Origin: CAMDPA01 sp964574325
Lineage (GTDB): Bacteria; Pseudomonadota; Alphaproteobacteria; Rhizobiales; Hyphomicrobiaceae
Direction: 5' to 3'
DNA: 64,000 nt
NCBI GenBank assembly: GCA_964574325.1
Contig: CAZNMY010000001.1
Coordinates: 185,443 to 249,442 of the forward strand
The position numbers were made by a program, and so were the translations under genes. Within the stretch, counting starts at the first letter, position 1; every line of letters starts with the position of its first letter. Shown here piece by piece: positions 1 to 8,317 of the stretch. The notes beneath the pieces were generated by a model. That model worked only from the letters and a program-made list of their open reading frames with translations, was not told the origin of the DNA and did not search any database.

Positions 1-12
1 GCCTCCGGCAGC

Positions 13-468
13 TCAACCTGCCGATGCCTCGATGTGCTTTGTGGTGTCCGTGGTGCCGATCGCGATCGTGCGTGGCTTCATCCGCTCGGGAATGTTGCGC
101 ACGAGGTCGATGTGCAGCAGACCGTCCTTCAGGTCGGCGCCGCTCACCTCGACGAAGTCGGCAAGCTGGAAGCGGCGCTCGAAGCCGCGCTGGGCGATGC
201 CGCGATGGAGATACTCGCGCTTGGTCTCATCGGTCTTCTTCTCGCCCCGAACGGACAGCGCGGTCTCCTTGACCTCGATGCCGATCTCGTCGCGCGTGAA
301 GCCGGCGACGGCCATCGTGATACGATAGCTGTTGTCCGCCAAGCGCTCGATGTTGTACGGGGGATATGCACCTTCCTCGCCGGTGTTGCCGAGGCTGTCC
401 AGCATGTGGAACAGGCGGTCGAAACCGACGGTTGAGCGGTGCAGTGGGGCAAAGTCATAGGGACGCAT
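13..468 (-). CDS. hsp20: Hsp20/alpha-crystallin family small heat shock protein
   Basis: An ATP-independent holdase chaperone of the cytoplasm that binds unfolding proteins during heat stress. The 151-residue product has a short N-terminal arm, an alpha-crystallin domain from about residue 38 (starting YNIERLADNSY) to 130, and a C-terminal I-A-I motif of the kind used for oligomer contacts. The ATG at 468 was chosen because AAAGGAGGA lies 5-6 nt upstream; the open frame runs much further 5' but that part has no domain. A candidate RpoH promoter (564-591) and a hairpin that could hide the ribosome binding site (472-492) lie upstream, which fits heat control. The neighbour yihY-like gene is divergent. 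Confidence 0.93.
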   Translation of the reverse strand: MRPYDFAPLHRSTVGFDRLFHMLDSLGNTGEEGAYPPYNIERLADNSYRITMAVAGFTRDEIGIEVKETALSVRGEKKTDETKREYLHRGIAQRGFERRFQLADFVEVSGADLKDGLLHIDLVRNIPERMKPRTIAIGTTDTTKHIEASAG

Positions 469-471
469 GTG

Positions 472-492
472 GGTCCTCCTTTGGAAGCGACC
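472..492 (-). promoter_or_regulatory. Possible ROSE-like RNA thermometer hairpin over the hsp20 RBS
   Basis: On the minus strand the leader just before hsp20 reads GGTCGCTTCCAAAGGAGGACC. The 3' half GGAGGACC, which contains the Shine-Dalgarno sequence, can pair with GGTCGCTTCC if two bases (CG) bulge out. ROSE elements of rhizobial small heat shock genes hide AGGAGG in a similar weak, bulged hairpin. The pairing is visible in the sequence; the thermometer role is inferred. Confidence 0.4.
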
Positions 493-563
493 AGTTGGGT
501 TTGCCTGCCCTTTGGGCCAGGCGGTTCGATCCGCGCATCCTCGAGAGGCCTGCGCTGACAGAG

Positions 564-591
564 ATTTAGGGCGCCTTTCATGCTGTTCAAG
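564..591 (-). promoter_or_regulatory. Candidate RpoH (sigma-32) promoter of hsp20
   Basis: On the minus strand CTTG, then exactly 17 bases, then CCTAAAT. The alphaproteobacterial RpoH consensus is close to CTTG-N17-CYTATNT, so only one core base differs. Transcription would start about 85-90 nt before the hsp20 ATG, leaving a leader long enough for a structured RNA. Confidence 0.5.
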
Positions 592-648
592 GGGGCGGAG
601 CGAAGCCGGTTTCCCGTGTTTCGAGCCGTCCACTTTCGAGGAATTGGG

Positions 649-1545
649 ATGATGCAGGCCAAGCTCAGCAAGCACAGCACGCTGCTCGAAGCAATCGTGG
701 CTCTCTACGAGCAAAGCGGCATCACGCTGGCGAGCGCCGTCGCGTTCTCGTTCATCATATCGCTGTTTCCGTTCTGCATTTTCCTGGGCTCGGTGGCGGG
801 GCTGGTCGGTGGCAGGGAGCTGGCGGATCAGGCCGTCGCCCTGATGGTCGAGACGTTGCCCAGTCGTGTCGCCGAGACGCTGGAACCCGAGGTCGTGCAG
901 ATCATGGGGACGACGCGTATCGACCTCGTGACGGTCAGCGCGGCGTTCGCGCTGTTCTTCGCCACCGGCGCGATCGAGACGATGCGCGAGGCGCTCAACG
1001 GCGCTTATCGCGTTGCGGAAACCCGTCGTTATCCCGTGTGCCTTGCGGTTTCGACCTGCTTCGTGATCGTCGGTGCGATTTCGCTGCTCGTGCTGACGGC
1101 AGCGCTCGTGGTTTGGCCGGCGATCGCTTCGCGGATCGAGCCTCAGTGGCTGGCGCGGCCCGAAGCTGCCTGGGTGCAGCGGTTGTTGTCGTCGAACTGG
1201 CTCGCCTCGGGGACGCGGTATCTGCTGGCTGGAGGTGTGATCGCGGTCCAACTGTTCGCGATGCACATCTGGCTTGCCGCCGGGCGCCGAACGGTTCGGG
1301 AGGTATGGCCGGGCGTCTTGCTGAGCGTGCTGCTCTGGCTCGCGGTGGCTGGCGTATTCTCGCGCTATCTCGATCTCAACGACTACGCACGCTTCTACGG
1401 GGGCTTGTCGCAGGTGATGGCGACGCTGATCTTCTTCTGGGCCAGCGCTGTCATCGTGCTGCTCGGCGCGGAACTCAACCGGGGGCTGATCGAGCTGCGC
1501 AAGCTGCAGGACATCGAGCCGGACATCGACAGCGCCGGGGGGTGA
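649..1545 (+). CDS. YihY/virulence factor BrkB family membrane protein
   Basis: A 298-residue integral inner-membrane protein of the YihY/BrkB (UPF0761) family, whose function is not settled although members are often called RNase BN-like by mistake. Six hydrophobic segments are visible, starting with the one around residues 20-45 and including the family-typical region with YGGLSQVMATLIFFWAS near the C-terminus followed by LLGAELN. The ATG at 649 has GAGGAA about 7 nt upstream; a second ATG follows directly at 652. It is divergent from hsp20 and apparently monocistronic. Family assignment is strong, role unknown. Confidence 0.85.
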   Translation: MMQAKLSKHSTLLEAIVALYEQSGITLASAVAFSFIISLFPFCIFLGSVAGLVGGRELADQAVALMVETLPSRVAETLEPEVVQIMGTTRIDLVTVSAAFALFFATGAIETMREALNGAYRVAETRRYPVCLAVSTCFVIVGAISLLVLTAALVVWPAIASRIEPQWLARPEAAWVQRLLSSNWLASGTRYLLAGGVIAVQLFAMHIWLAAGRRTVREVWPGVLLSVLLWLAVAGVFSRYLDLNDYARFYGGLSQVMATLIFFWASAVIVLLGAELNRGLIELRKLQDIEPDIDSAGG

Positions 1546-1581
1546 GGCACGGTTCGTGGAGGCGAGGCCTCAGCCGGGCGA

Positions 1582-1986
1582 TCAACCCTTCAGCCGCTCC
1601 AGGAGGTCGCGGACCCCGTCCTCCCAGTCCTCGCCGTCGGGCTCGTCTTCCCACTGTTCCTTCAGCTCGGACTGCTTGAGGACGCGGTTGACGGCCTTGC
1701 GGCCGGCAGGGAGCAGCTTCGCCGCGTTGATCTTGGCGGCGTTCTCGCGAAGGCTCGCCACGGCGTCCTTGGGCAGGTGCGAGACGTCGCCGTCACGGGC
1801 GGCCGCCACGAGTTCGGCGGCGGCGAGGGCGTGAGAGGCGACATCGGCCTCGATGTAGTCGCCGGGCTCGAGATCGTTGATGACCTCGAATGCTTCCTCT
1901 ATCGCGTTCGCACCATCAGCGCCGAAGCCGGAAATCCATTCCTGTGCTTCCTCGTTGTCGAAGGTGCCGGTGCCGCCTGCGGCCAT
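1582..1986 (-). CDS. DUF4259 domain-containing protein
   Basis: A 134-residue cytoplasmic protein. The N-terminus GGTGTFDNEEAQEWI matches the opening of the DUF4259 family, in which a G-x-G-x-F-[DE]-N-[DE]-x-A motif precedes a helical body; the rest is alanine-rich helix ending in an acidic segment (EDEPDGEDWED). No enzymatic motif is seen and no function is established for the family. The ATG at 1986 was chosen for a GGAGACG box upstream and for the position of the family motif; a longer frame upstream has no domain. It is convergent with the yihY-like gene 36 bases away. Confidence 0.7.
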   Translation of the reverse strand: MAAGGTGTFDNEEAQEWISGFGADGANAIEEAFEVINDLEPGDYIEADVASHALAAAELVAAARDGDVSHLPKDAVASLRENAAKINAAKLLPAGRKAVNRVLKQSELKEQWEDEPDGEDWEDGVRDLLERLKG

Positions 1987-2229
1987 GGTCGTCTCCGTTG
2001 TCTTGTCGAATGCGGGTTGTGAGGCGATAGCTGGCCGATTTTCGGTCCGCTGCCAAGACGCTCTGTCGTCGCTTTCCCTGGTCGGCGTCGCTCCGGCGGG
2101 CATGGGCATGCAACGGGCTCGCGATACAACGACCTATTCATCATTCCAGCAGGTCGACATGGAGCGGCCATGATCTCTTCCAGCCCTGGTGGTAGCATCG
2201 GGCGGGTTAGATATTCATGGAGGTTTTCG

Positions 2230-2772
2230 ATGAAGGGACATCCGCCGATCGTGATGGCCGCCGTGATGCTGCCGATCGTGGCAGCCGTGACGTTCGCGAG
2301 CCTTTCCGTTCGGGCTCAGCAATCGTCCATGGACAACCCCGCGATCGACATGAGCGGGTATCTGCGCACGTCCATCGAGGCCGCCCAGCATCGGGAGAAC
2401 CGGCGCCTCAGCGAGGAGGATTTTCTGCGGCTCGCCCGGGAGCCCGGCACAGTGGTTCTCGATGCCAGAAGCCAGCGAATGTACGACCAGCTGCATGTCA
2501 AAGGCGCGATCAATCTCAGCTTTCCCGACATGACCGTCGAAAGCCTGAAGCGGACGATTCCAGACACTGCGACGCGGGTGCTGATCTATTGCAACAATAA
2601 TTTCCGGGAGGCCGAGGGGCCGTTTCCATCGAAGTTGCCGTCGGCCTCGCTCAACCTGTCGACATATATCGCGCTCTACACCTACGGCTATCGCAACGTG
2701 TACGAACTTGCGCCGTTGCTCGACATCGGCTCTTCGAAGCTGCCGTTCGAGTCGAACCTAGCGAGCAATTAG
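2230..2772 (+). CDS. Secreted rhodanese-like domain protein
   Basis: A 180-residue protein with an N-terminal hydrophobic signal segment (MAAVMLPIVAAVTFASL region, likely cut after VRA-Q at about residue 29), so probably periplasmic. Residues about 55-145 form a rhodanese-like domain: VVLDARSQRMYDQLHVKGAINL is the typical substrate-domain core, and YCNNNFREAEG holds the candidate active-site cysteine. The active loop is longer than in thiosulfate sulfurtransferases, so the substrate cannot be guessed. The ATG at 2230 has GGAGG 7 nt upstream. Convergent with putA, 16 bases apart. Confidence 0.8.
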   Translation: MKGHPPIVMAAVMLPIVAAVTFASLSVRAQQSSMDNPAIDMSGYLRTSIEAAQHRENRRLSEEDFLRLAREPGTVVLDARSQRMYDQLHVKGAINLSFPDMTVESLKRTIPDTATRVLIYCNNNFREAEGPFPSKLPSASLNLSTYIALYTYGYRNVYELAPLLDIGSSKLPFESNLASN

Positions 2773-2788
2773 CGCCTTCTAGCCGGCC

Positions 2789-5700
2789 TTACACCGGTTT
2801 GCCGGAGCCCAATCCCAAGAGCTGGGCGTTGCCGCCGGTCGCGGTTATATCGGTCGAACGGGTGCGTTCCGTTGCGAAGCGCGGCAACGTGTAGGGACCG
2901 CCGGCCTTGGGGCCGGTTCCCGACAGTCCCTCGCCGCCGAACGGCTGGACACCGACGACAGCGCCGATCTGGTTGCGGTTGACATAAAGGTTGCCGACGC
3001 GGGCGTGCTCGGCAACGAACTCGGCGACGGCTTCGAGGCGGCTGTGGAGGCCGAGCGTCAGGCCGTAGCCGCTGTCGTTGATCGCTGCCACGACTTTGTC
3101 GAGGTGGCCCTGCTCGAAGCGGATCACGTGCAGGATCGGGCCGAAGACCTCGCGCTCGAGCAGCGAGAGTGCAGGGATTTCGTAGGCGGCGGGCGTCACG
3201 TAGGTGCCGAATCTGCATTCGGGCGGGAGCGGCGCATCGACGAGCTTGCGGCCTTCGCGGGCCATCCGCGTCTTGTGCGCATTCAGAGCCTCGCGTGCAC
3301 GCGCGTCGATGACCGGGCCGACGTCGGTCTCGATGTCGATGGGGTCGCCGATGTCCAGGGCTTCGGTCGCGCCGACGATCATCTCGATGACGCGGTCGGC
3401 GATCTCGCTCTGGAGGAACAGCACCCTGGCAGCGGAGCATCGCTGTCCCGCGCTGTCGAAGGCGGAGCGGACGACGTCGCGCACGACCTGCTCGGGCAGC
3501 GCGGTCGAGTCCGCGATCATCGCGTTGATGCCGCCGGTCTCGGCGATGAACGGTACGATCTGGCCGCGCCGGTCGGTGAGCGCCTTCTGGATCGTCCAGG
3601 CGGTATCGTTCGAGCCGGTGAAGGCGACGCCCTTGACGCGGGGATCGCGGACCAATGCTGCGCCGACCGCGCCGTTGCCGGGAAGGAACTGGAGTACGCC
3701 GGGGGGCACACCCGCCTCGTGCAGCAACCTCGTCGCGAGCCACGCCGTGATCGGCGTCTGCTCGGCGGGTTTGGCGAGAACGGTGTTGCCGGCGGCGAGC
3801 GCGGCGGCGACCTGTCCCGTGTAGATCGCGATCGGGAAGTTCCAGGGGCTGATGCAGACGAACGGTCCGCGGCCACGCAGTTCCAGCGAATTGCGCTCAC
3901 CCGTGGGACCCGGCAACGTCGTCGGACCCGAGAACAGCCGGCGGGCTTCGGTGGCGTAGTAGCGCAGGAAGTCGATGGCTTCGCGAAGATCGGATTGCGC
4001 GTTCTCCAGCGTCTTGCCGGCCTCGCGCACGATCACCGCCATCAGCAGGGAGCGGTCGCGCTCGAAAAGCTCGGCGGCGCGTTCGAGGATCTGGGCGCGG
4101 CGGCTACCGCCGAGGCGGTCCCACGCATGGGCTTCCGCGACGGCGCGGGCGACGGCGGGCGCGATCCAGGCAGGGTCGGTCGGCGTGATGAAACCGACGC
4201 GTTCGCGGCGATCGTGCGGACAGGTGACGACTTCCTGGCGGGCGTTGAGATCGCCGATCGCGGCATCGATGAGGGGGGCGGCCATCAGCGGCGTCGCGAG
4301 GGCTGCCTCCATCTCGACGTAGAGCTTGTCGCGAACCGTGCTTTCGCCGAGTGCAAGCCCCGGGCTGTTGCGCCGGGCGCCGTAGATCGCGCCGGGCAAA
4401 GGCAGGGGCTTGGGCCGGCCGCCGGGAAGCTCGCGCTCGAGCTCGGTCGCCTCGACGGGATCGCGGATGATGGCTTCGACCGGCTCCTTCTCGTCGGCGA
4501 TGCGGTTGACGAACGACGTATTCGCGCCGTTCTCCAGAAGCCGGCGGACGAGATAGGCGAGCAGATCCTCGTGGCCGCCGACCGGGGCGTAGATGCGGCA
4601 GGGGCGGCCGAGCTTGCCTTCTCCGACGACTTCGTAATAGAGCGCTTCGCCCATGCCGTGCAGGCGCTGCAGCTCGAAGGGGATCGAACCGCCGGCGATA
4701 TGCGCGACCGCGAGCGTGTGCGCGTTGTGGGTGGCGAGCTGGGGATAGAACGAGCGCTGGTCGGAAAGGATCAGCCGCATGCAGGCGAGATAAGACAGAT
4801 CGGTGTGCTGTTTGCGGGTGAATACGGGATAGTCGGCATAGCCGCGTTCCTGCGCCCACTTGATCTCGCTGTCCCAGTAGGCGCCCTTCACGAGGCGCAC
4901 GGGAATGCGCTTGGCGCCACGCTCGGAGAGACGGCGCAGCCAGCGAAGCACGGGTACGGCGCGCTTGCCGTAGGCCTGCACCGCGATGCCGAGCCCCGGC
5001 CAGTTTTCGAGAACCGGATCGAAGAACAACTCGCCGAACATCGCGAGTGAAATTTCGAGGCGGTCCTGCTCTTCGGCGTCGATCGTGAGGCAGATGCCGA
5101 GTGAACGGGCACGGCGTGCGATTTCGACGAGCCGCGGGGCCAACTCTCGGCCGAGGCGTTCGGACTTGCCCGGCTCGAAACGCGGGTGCAGGGCGGAGAG
5201 TTTCACCGAGATGCTCGGACGCTCCATGAGTGCGGCGGCGTGCGTGCCGAGCATGGGGCCGGCCGACTTGCCGACCGCTTCGAGGGCGTGCAGGTAGCGC
5301 TGGTAATAGCGATCCGCGTCGTCCTGGGTGCGGGCGGATTCGCCGAGCATATCGTAGGAAAACCGATAGCCTTCTTTCTGGAGGGGGTGCGCGCGGTCGA
5401 GCGCTTCTTCGATGGTGCGGCCCAGGACGAACTGGTCGCCCATCACGCGCATCGCCTGGCGCAGCGCTTGCCGGATCACGGGTTCGCCGGACTTGGCAAC
5501 GAGGCGTTTCAGCAGGTTCGCCGGTTTGCCGGCCCGGGCCTTGCCGAGCTTGACGATACGGCCGGTCAGCAGAAGGCCCCACGTGGAGGCGTTCACGAAC
5601 AGGCTGTCGGAGTGGCCGAGATGGCTTTCCCATCTGCCGCTGCCGATCTTCTCGGCGATCAACTGGTCGGCGGTCTCGGTGTCGGGAATGCGCAGCAGCG

Positions 5701-6001
5701 ATTCGGCGAGGCACATCAGGATGACGCCCTCTTCGCTCGACAGCGCGTACTCGGTCATCAGCGCATCGATGCCGGAATTGCGCTGGCGGCCTTCGCGGAC
5801 CTGATCGACGAGGCGGTGGGCGAGCGCGGCGACGCGGCGGCGTTCCTCGGAGGAGAAGATCGCGCGTTCGACGAGGGCGCCGACGAGGCGGTCCTCTTCC
5901 AGCAAGTGGTAGGACGCGATCTCGTCAAGCGGCGGCAGGTTTCTGCCGCCCGCGTCGCTCGCGTCGATGGCAGTGCGCGCTGCCCCATTGCCCTTGGCCA
6001 C
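2789..6001 (-). CDS. putA: Bifunctional proline dehydrogenase / L-glutamate gamma-semialdehyde dehydrogenase PutA
   Basis: Oxidises proline to glutamate in two steps: FAD-dependent proline dehydrogenase to pyrroline-5-carboxylate, then NAD-dependent oxidation of glutamate semialdehyde, with channelling between sites. The 1070-residue product has the PRODH barrel at about 150-480 (RIPVRLVKGAYWDSEIKWAQ is the conserved core) and an aldehyde dehydrogenase domain at about 560-1050 with SPWNFP, FTGS and the catalytic cysteine in SAGQRCSAAR (about Cys855). It lacks the N-terminal ribbon-helix-helix domain of E. coli PutA, so it should not repress itself. Start is GTG at 6001 with GGAGAAG 6 nt upstream. 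No Lrp-type putR lies next to it; the divergent neighbour is panC. Confidence 0.97.
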   Translation of the reverse strand: MAKGNGAARTAIDASDAGGRNLPPLDEIASYHLLEEDRLVGALVERAIFSSEERRRVAALAHRLVDQVREGRQRNSGIDALMTEYALSSEEGVILMCLAESLLRIPDTETADQLIAEKIGSGRWESHLGHSDSLFVNASTWGLLLTGRIVKLGKARAGKPANLLKRLVAKSGEPVIRQALRQAMRVMGDQFVLGRTIEEALDRAHPLQKEGYRFSYDMLGESARTQDDADRYYQRYLHALEAVGKSAGPMLGTHAAALMERPSISVKLSALHPRFEPGKSERLGRELAPRLVEIARRARSLGICLTIDAEEQDRLEISLAMFGELFFDPVLENWPGLGIAVQAYGKRAVPVLRWLRRLSERGAKRIPVRLVKGAYWDSEIKWAQERGYADYPVFTRKQHTDLSYLACMRLILSDQRSFYPQLATHNAHTLAVAHIAGGSIPFELQRLHGMGEALYYEVVGEGKLGRPCRIYAPVGGHEDLLAYLVRRLLENGANTSFVNRIADEKEPVEAIIRDPVEATELERELPGGRPKPLPLPGAIYGARRNSPGLALGESTVRDKLYVEMEAALATPLMAAPLIDAAIGDLNARQEVVTCPHDRRERVGFITPTDPAWIAPAVARAVAEAHAWDRLGGSRRAQILERAAELFERDRSLLMAVIVREAGKTLENAQSDLREAIDFLRYYATEARRLFSGPTTLPGPTGERNSLELRGRGPFVCISPWNFPIAIYTGQVAAALAAGNTVLAKPAEQTPITAWLATRLLHEAGVPPGVLQFLPGNGAVGAALVRDPRVKGVAFTGSNDTAWTIQKALTDRRGQIVPFIAETGGINAMIADSTALPEQVVRDVVRSAFDSAGQRCSAARVLFLQSEIADRVIEMIVGATEALDIGDPIDIETDVGPVIDARAREALNAHKTRMAREGRKLVDAPLPPECRFGTYVTPAAYEIPALSLLEREVFGPILHVIRFEQGHLDKVVAAINDSGYGLTLGLHSRLEAVAEFVAEHARVGNLYVNRNQIGAVVGVQPFGGEGLSGTGPKAGGPYTLPRFATERTRSTDITATGGNAQLLGLGSGKPV

Positions 6002-6200
6002 GGGTCTTCTCCACGTCCGATGCCGACACCGAATCAGGCGGACAATCTATCAGAGCGTGACAGGCTGGTCTCAGTCGCCGCGCAGCCGTGCTGCCGCCCG
6101 AAGCATCGAAATGGCAATCGGGGCGGCACTTGACCAGGGGACGATCCGCGATGAACTGTTACCCGACTTCTCGTGCATCCCAGCCTCCGGGAGACCTGTC

Positions 6201-7085
6201 GTGACGCATGCCGCCGTTCCCCATGTTTCGACCGTGAAAGCTCTGCGCGCCATCGTCGGCGGGTGGCGGAAGGAGGGGCATCGGGTCGCGCTGGTGCCGA
6301 CGATGGGGGCGTTGCACGGCGGGCACCTCGAGTTGGTGCGGCTCGCGCGGAAGCATGCCGACAAGGCCGTCGTTTCGATCTTCGTCAATCCGGCGCAGTT
6401 CGCACCGCACGAGGACCTGGACCGGTATCCGCGTACGTTCGAGGCGGATCTCGCGGCCCTGGCGACTGCCGATTGCGATCTCGTGTGGGCGCCGACCGTG
6501 TCGGAGATGTATCCGGCGGGGCACGCGACACGGGTGGTGCCGGCAGGCGCGGCGGAAGGGCTGGAGACGGATTTCCGGCCGCACTTCTTCGCCGGCGTCG
6601 CGACGGTCTGTACGAAGCTGTTCACGCAAGTGGCGCCGGATCTTGCGATCTACGGCGAGAAGGACTTCCAGCAGCTTGCGGTGATGCGACAGATCGTGCG
6701 CGATCTCGACCTGCCGCTGGAGATCGTGGGCGCGCCCACCGTGCGGGAAACCGATGGTCTGGCGATGTCGTCGCGCAATCGTTATCTGTCTGAAGCGGAA
6801 CGTAAAATTGCACCGTCGATGCACTGTATTCTGCAGGAGCTCGCGCAGGCGATCGGTGCGGAAGGGGCGGCTCTCATCGCGGCCAGGTCCGACGCGCTGG
6901 CGGCAGATGCGGCGGCGAAGCTGACGGCTGCCGGTTTCGCAAAAATCGATTACGTCGCCGTGCGGGATGCGGTGACGCTGGCGACGGTCGACACGTTGGA
7001 TATTCAAAAAGAGAAGCGGGCTCTGCGGGTTCTCGCCGCGGCATGGCTCGGCAAGACGCGGCTGATCGACAACGTAGCAGCGTGA
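6201..7085 (+). CDS. panC: Pantothenate synthetase
   Basis: Joins pantoate and beta-alanine using ATP to make pantothenate (vitamin B5), the precursor of coenzyme A. The 294-residue product shows the nucleotidyltransferase HIGH-type motif in PTMGALHGGH, the pantoate-binding segment FVNPAQFAPHEDL, GEKDFQQLAVMRQIV and the MSSRNRYLS motif. GTG at 6201 was chosen: GGGAG lies upstream and the length then fits the family (about 280-295); the open frame continues 78 codons further 5' without homology. panB is not adjacent. Divergent from putA with a 199-base gap that must hold both promoters. Confidence 0.93.
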   Translation: MTHAAVPHVSTVKALRAIVGGWRKEGHRVALVPTMGALHGGHLELVRLARKHADKAVVSIFVNPAQFAPHEDLDRYPRTFEADLAALATADCDLVWAPTVSEMYPAGHATRVVPAGAAEGLETDFRPHFFAGVATVCTKLFTQVAPDLAIYGEKDFQQLAVMRQIVRDLDLPLEIVGAPTVRETDGLAMSSRNRYLSEAERKIAPSMHCILQELAQAIGAEGAALIAARSDALAADAAAKLTAAGFAKIDYVAVRDAVTLATVDTLDIQKEKRALRVLAAAWLGKTRLIDNVAA

Positions 7086-7283
7086 GGCAGGGCAGTTGTG
7101 CCGCCTCATGGGCACCACATTTGTCCGGTGTCTATGGTGGGTGTGGTCGACCGCTACTTGATTTGGGGTTCCGCCTGGGGCACGGTCGGCCGCAAATGGG
7201 ACGGCAGGTATCGATTCGGTTGCCGCATCCCGGTTGCGAATTCTAAGCGCCGGAAGCAGGCGTCGAGGGGAGCAGGTCCGAGC

Positions 7284-8174
7284 ATGGACTTTGCCAAATC
7301 TGGAATTTCAGAATTGCCGGCGCGGCTGTCGCGTCTCACCCGTCTCGCGCTTCCAGGCGTCGCAGCCTGCGTTCTGGCGGCCTGCAGCTCGTCGAAGAGC
7401 GCGGAAAAGCTGCTCAATCCAGATCCGCCCGACAAAATGTACGCGATCTCGGATGCGCTTCTGACGCGCGGGCGCTACGAGGACGCGGCGCAGAAGTTCG
7501 AGGAGCTCGACCGGGATCATCCCTATTCGCCGGAAGCACGGCGGGCGATCGTGATGTCGGCTTTCGCCTACTACAAGGCGGGCAAATTCCCCGAGGCGAT
7601 CACGACCGCCCGGCGGTATACGACGATGCATCCGGGAACGAAGGAAGCGCCGTTCGCGCATCACATCATCGCGTCGGCCTACTTCGACGACATCAACGGC
7701 CCCAATCGCGACCAGGGCAATACGCGAAAGGCGCTGGCCGAGTTCAAGACGCTGATTTCGCGCTATCCCGACAGCACCTATGCGAAAGGGGCCGAAAACA
7801 AGGTCCGCTTGTGCGAGGATTCGCTCGCCGCGCACGAAATGCACGTCGGTCACCAGTACCTGAAGAACAAGCAGTGGCTGGGTGCGAAGAACCGTTTCGA
7901 GGTCGTCGTGCGCGAGTATCAGACGACGGCGCACGTCGAGGAGGCGCTGGCGCGTCTCGTCGAGGTCAATATGTCGCTCGGTATCGTGCACGAGGCACAG
8001 AACGCCGCGGCGGTGCTCGGCCACAACTTTCCGAATTCCGCATGGTACCGGGATTCCTTCAAGCTGTTGCAGTCGAACGGGCTCGCCCCGCGTGAGGATA
8101 CCAGCTCGGGCAACTGGCTGACGCGGCAGTGGCGCAGCATCACCACATCGTCGACGGCGCCGAAGCGAGGTTGA
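7284..8174 (+). CDS. bamD: Outer membrane protein assembly factor BamD
   Basis: An outer-membrane lipoprotein of the BAM complex, which folds beta-barrel proteins into the outer membrane. The 296-residue product has a lipobox LAAC with the lipidated cysteine at residue 34, followed by a Ser-rich linker and TPR-type repeats (for example LLTRGRYEDAAQKFEELDRDHPYSPEAR, split here by its repeat pattern) covering about residues 55-265. The basic C-terminal tail is disordered. The ATG at 7284 places the lipobox correctly; a longer frame 5' is not homologous. In many alphaproteobacteria bamD follows lpxC; here it stands between panC and an ABC1 kinase gene. Confidence 0.92.
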   Translation: MDFAKSGISELPARLSRLTRLALPGVAACVLAACSSSKSAEKLLNPDPPDKMYAISDALLTRGRYEDAAQKFEELDRDHPYSPEARRAIVMSAFAYYKAGKFPEAITTARRYTTMHPGTKEAPFAHHIIASAYFDDINGPNRDQGNTRKALAEFKTLISRYPDSTYAKGAENKVRLCEDSLAAHEMHVGHQYLKNKQWLGAKNRFEVVVREYQTTAHVEEALARLVEVNMSLGIVHEAQNAAAVLGHNFPNSAWYRDSFKLLQSNGLAPREDTSSGNWLTRQWRSITTSSTAPKRG

Positions 8175-8317
8175 TCTCGTTTACAGTGCCGGTTCTGTCG
8201 CGGTCGTCCGGTCAATCGGGCGGCCGTTTCGATTCCTGCCTATCGGCAATGCCACTGTGACGCGCTTTACGTCGCTCCTCGCAAAGCCAATATATCTGTC
8301 GATGGAGGTGCAGACCC

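Noticed and set aside
3005..5050. A 681-codon open frame on the plus strand opposite putA
   Set aside because: It is antisense to a clear PutA, with the charged, low-complexity composition expected from the complement of a high-GC gene and no domain.
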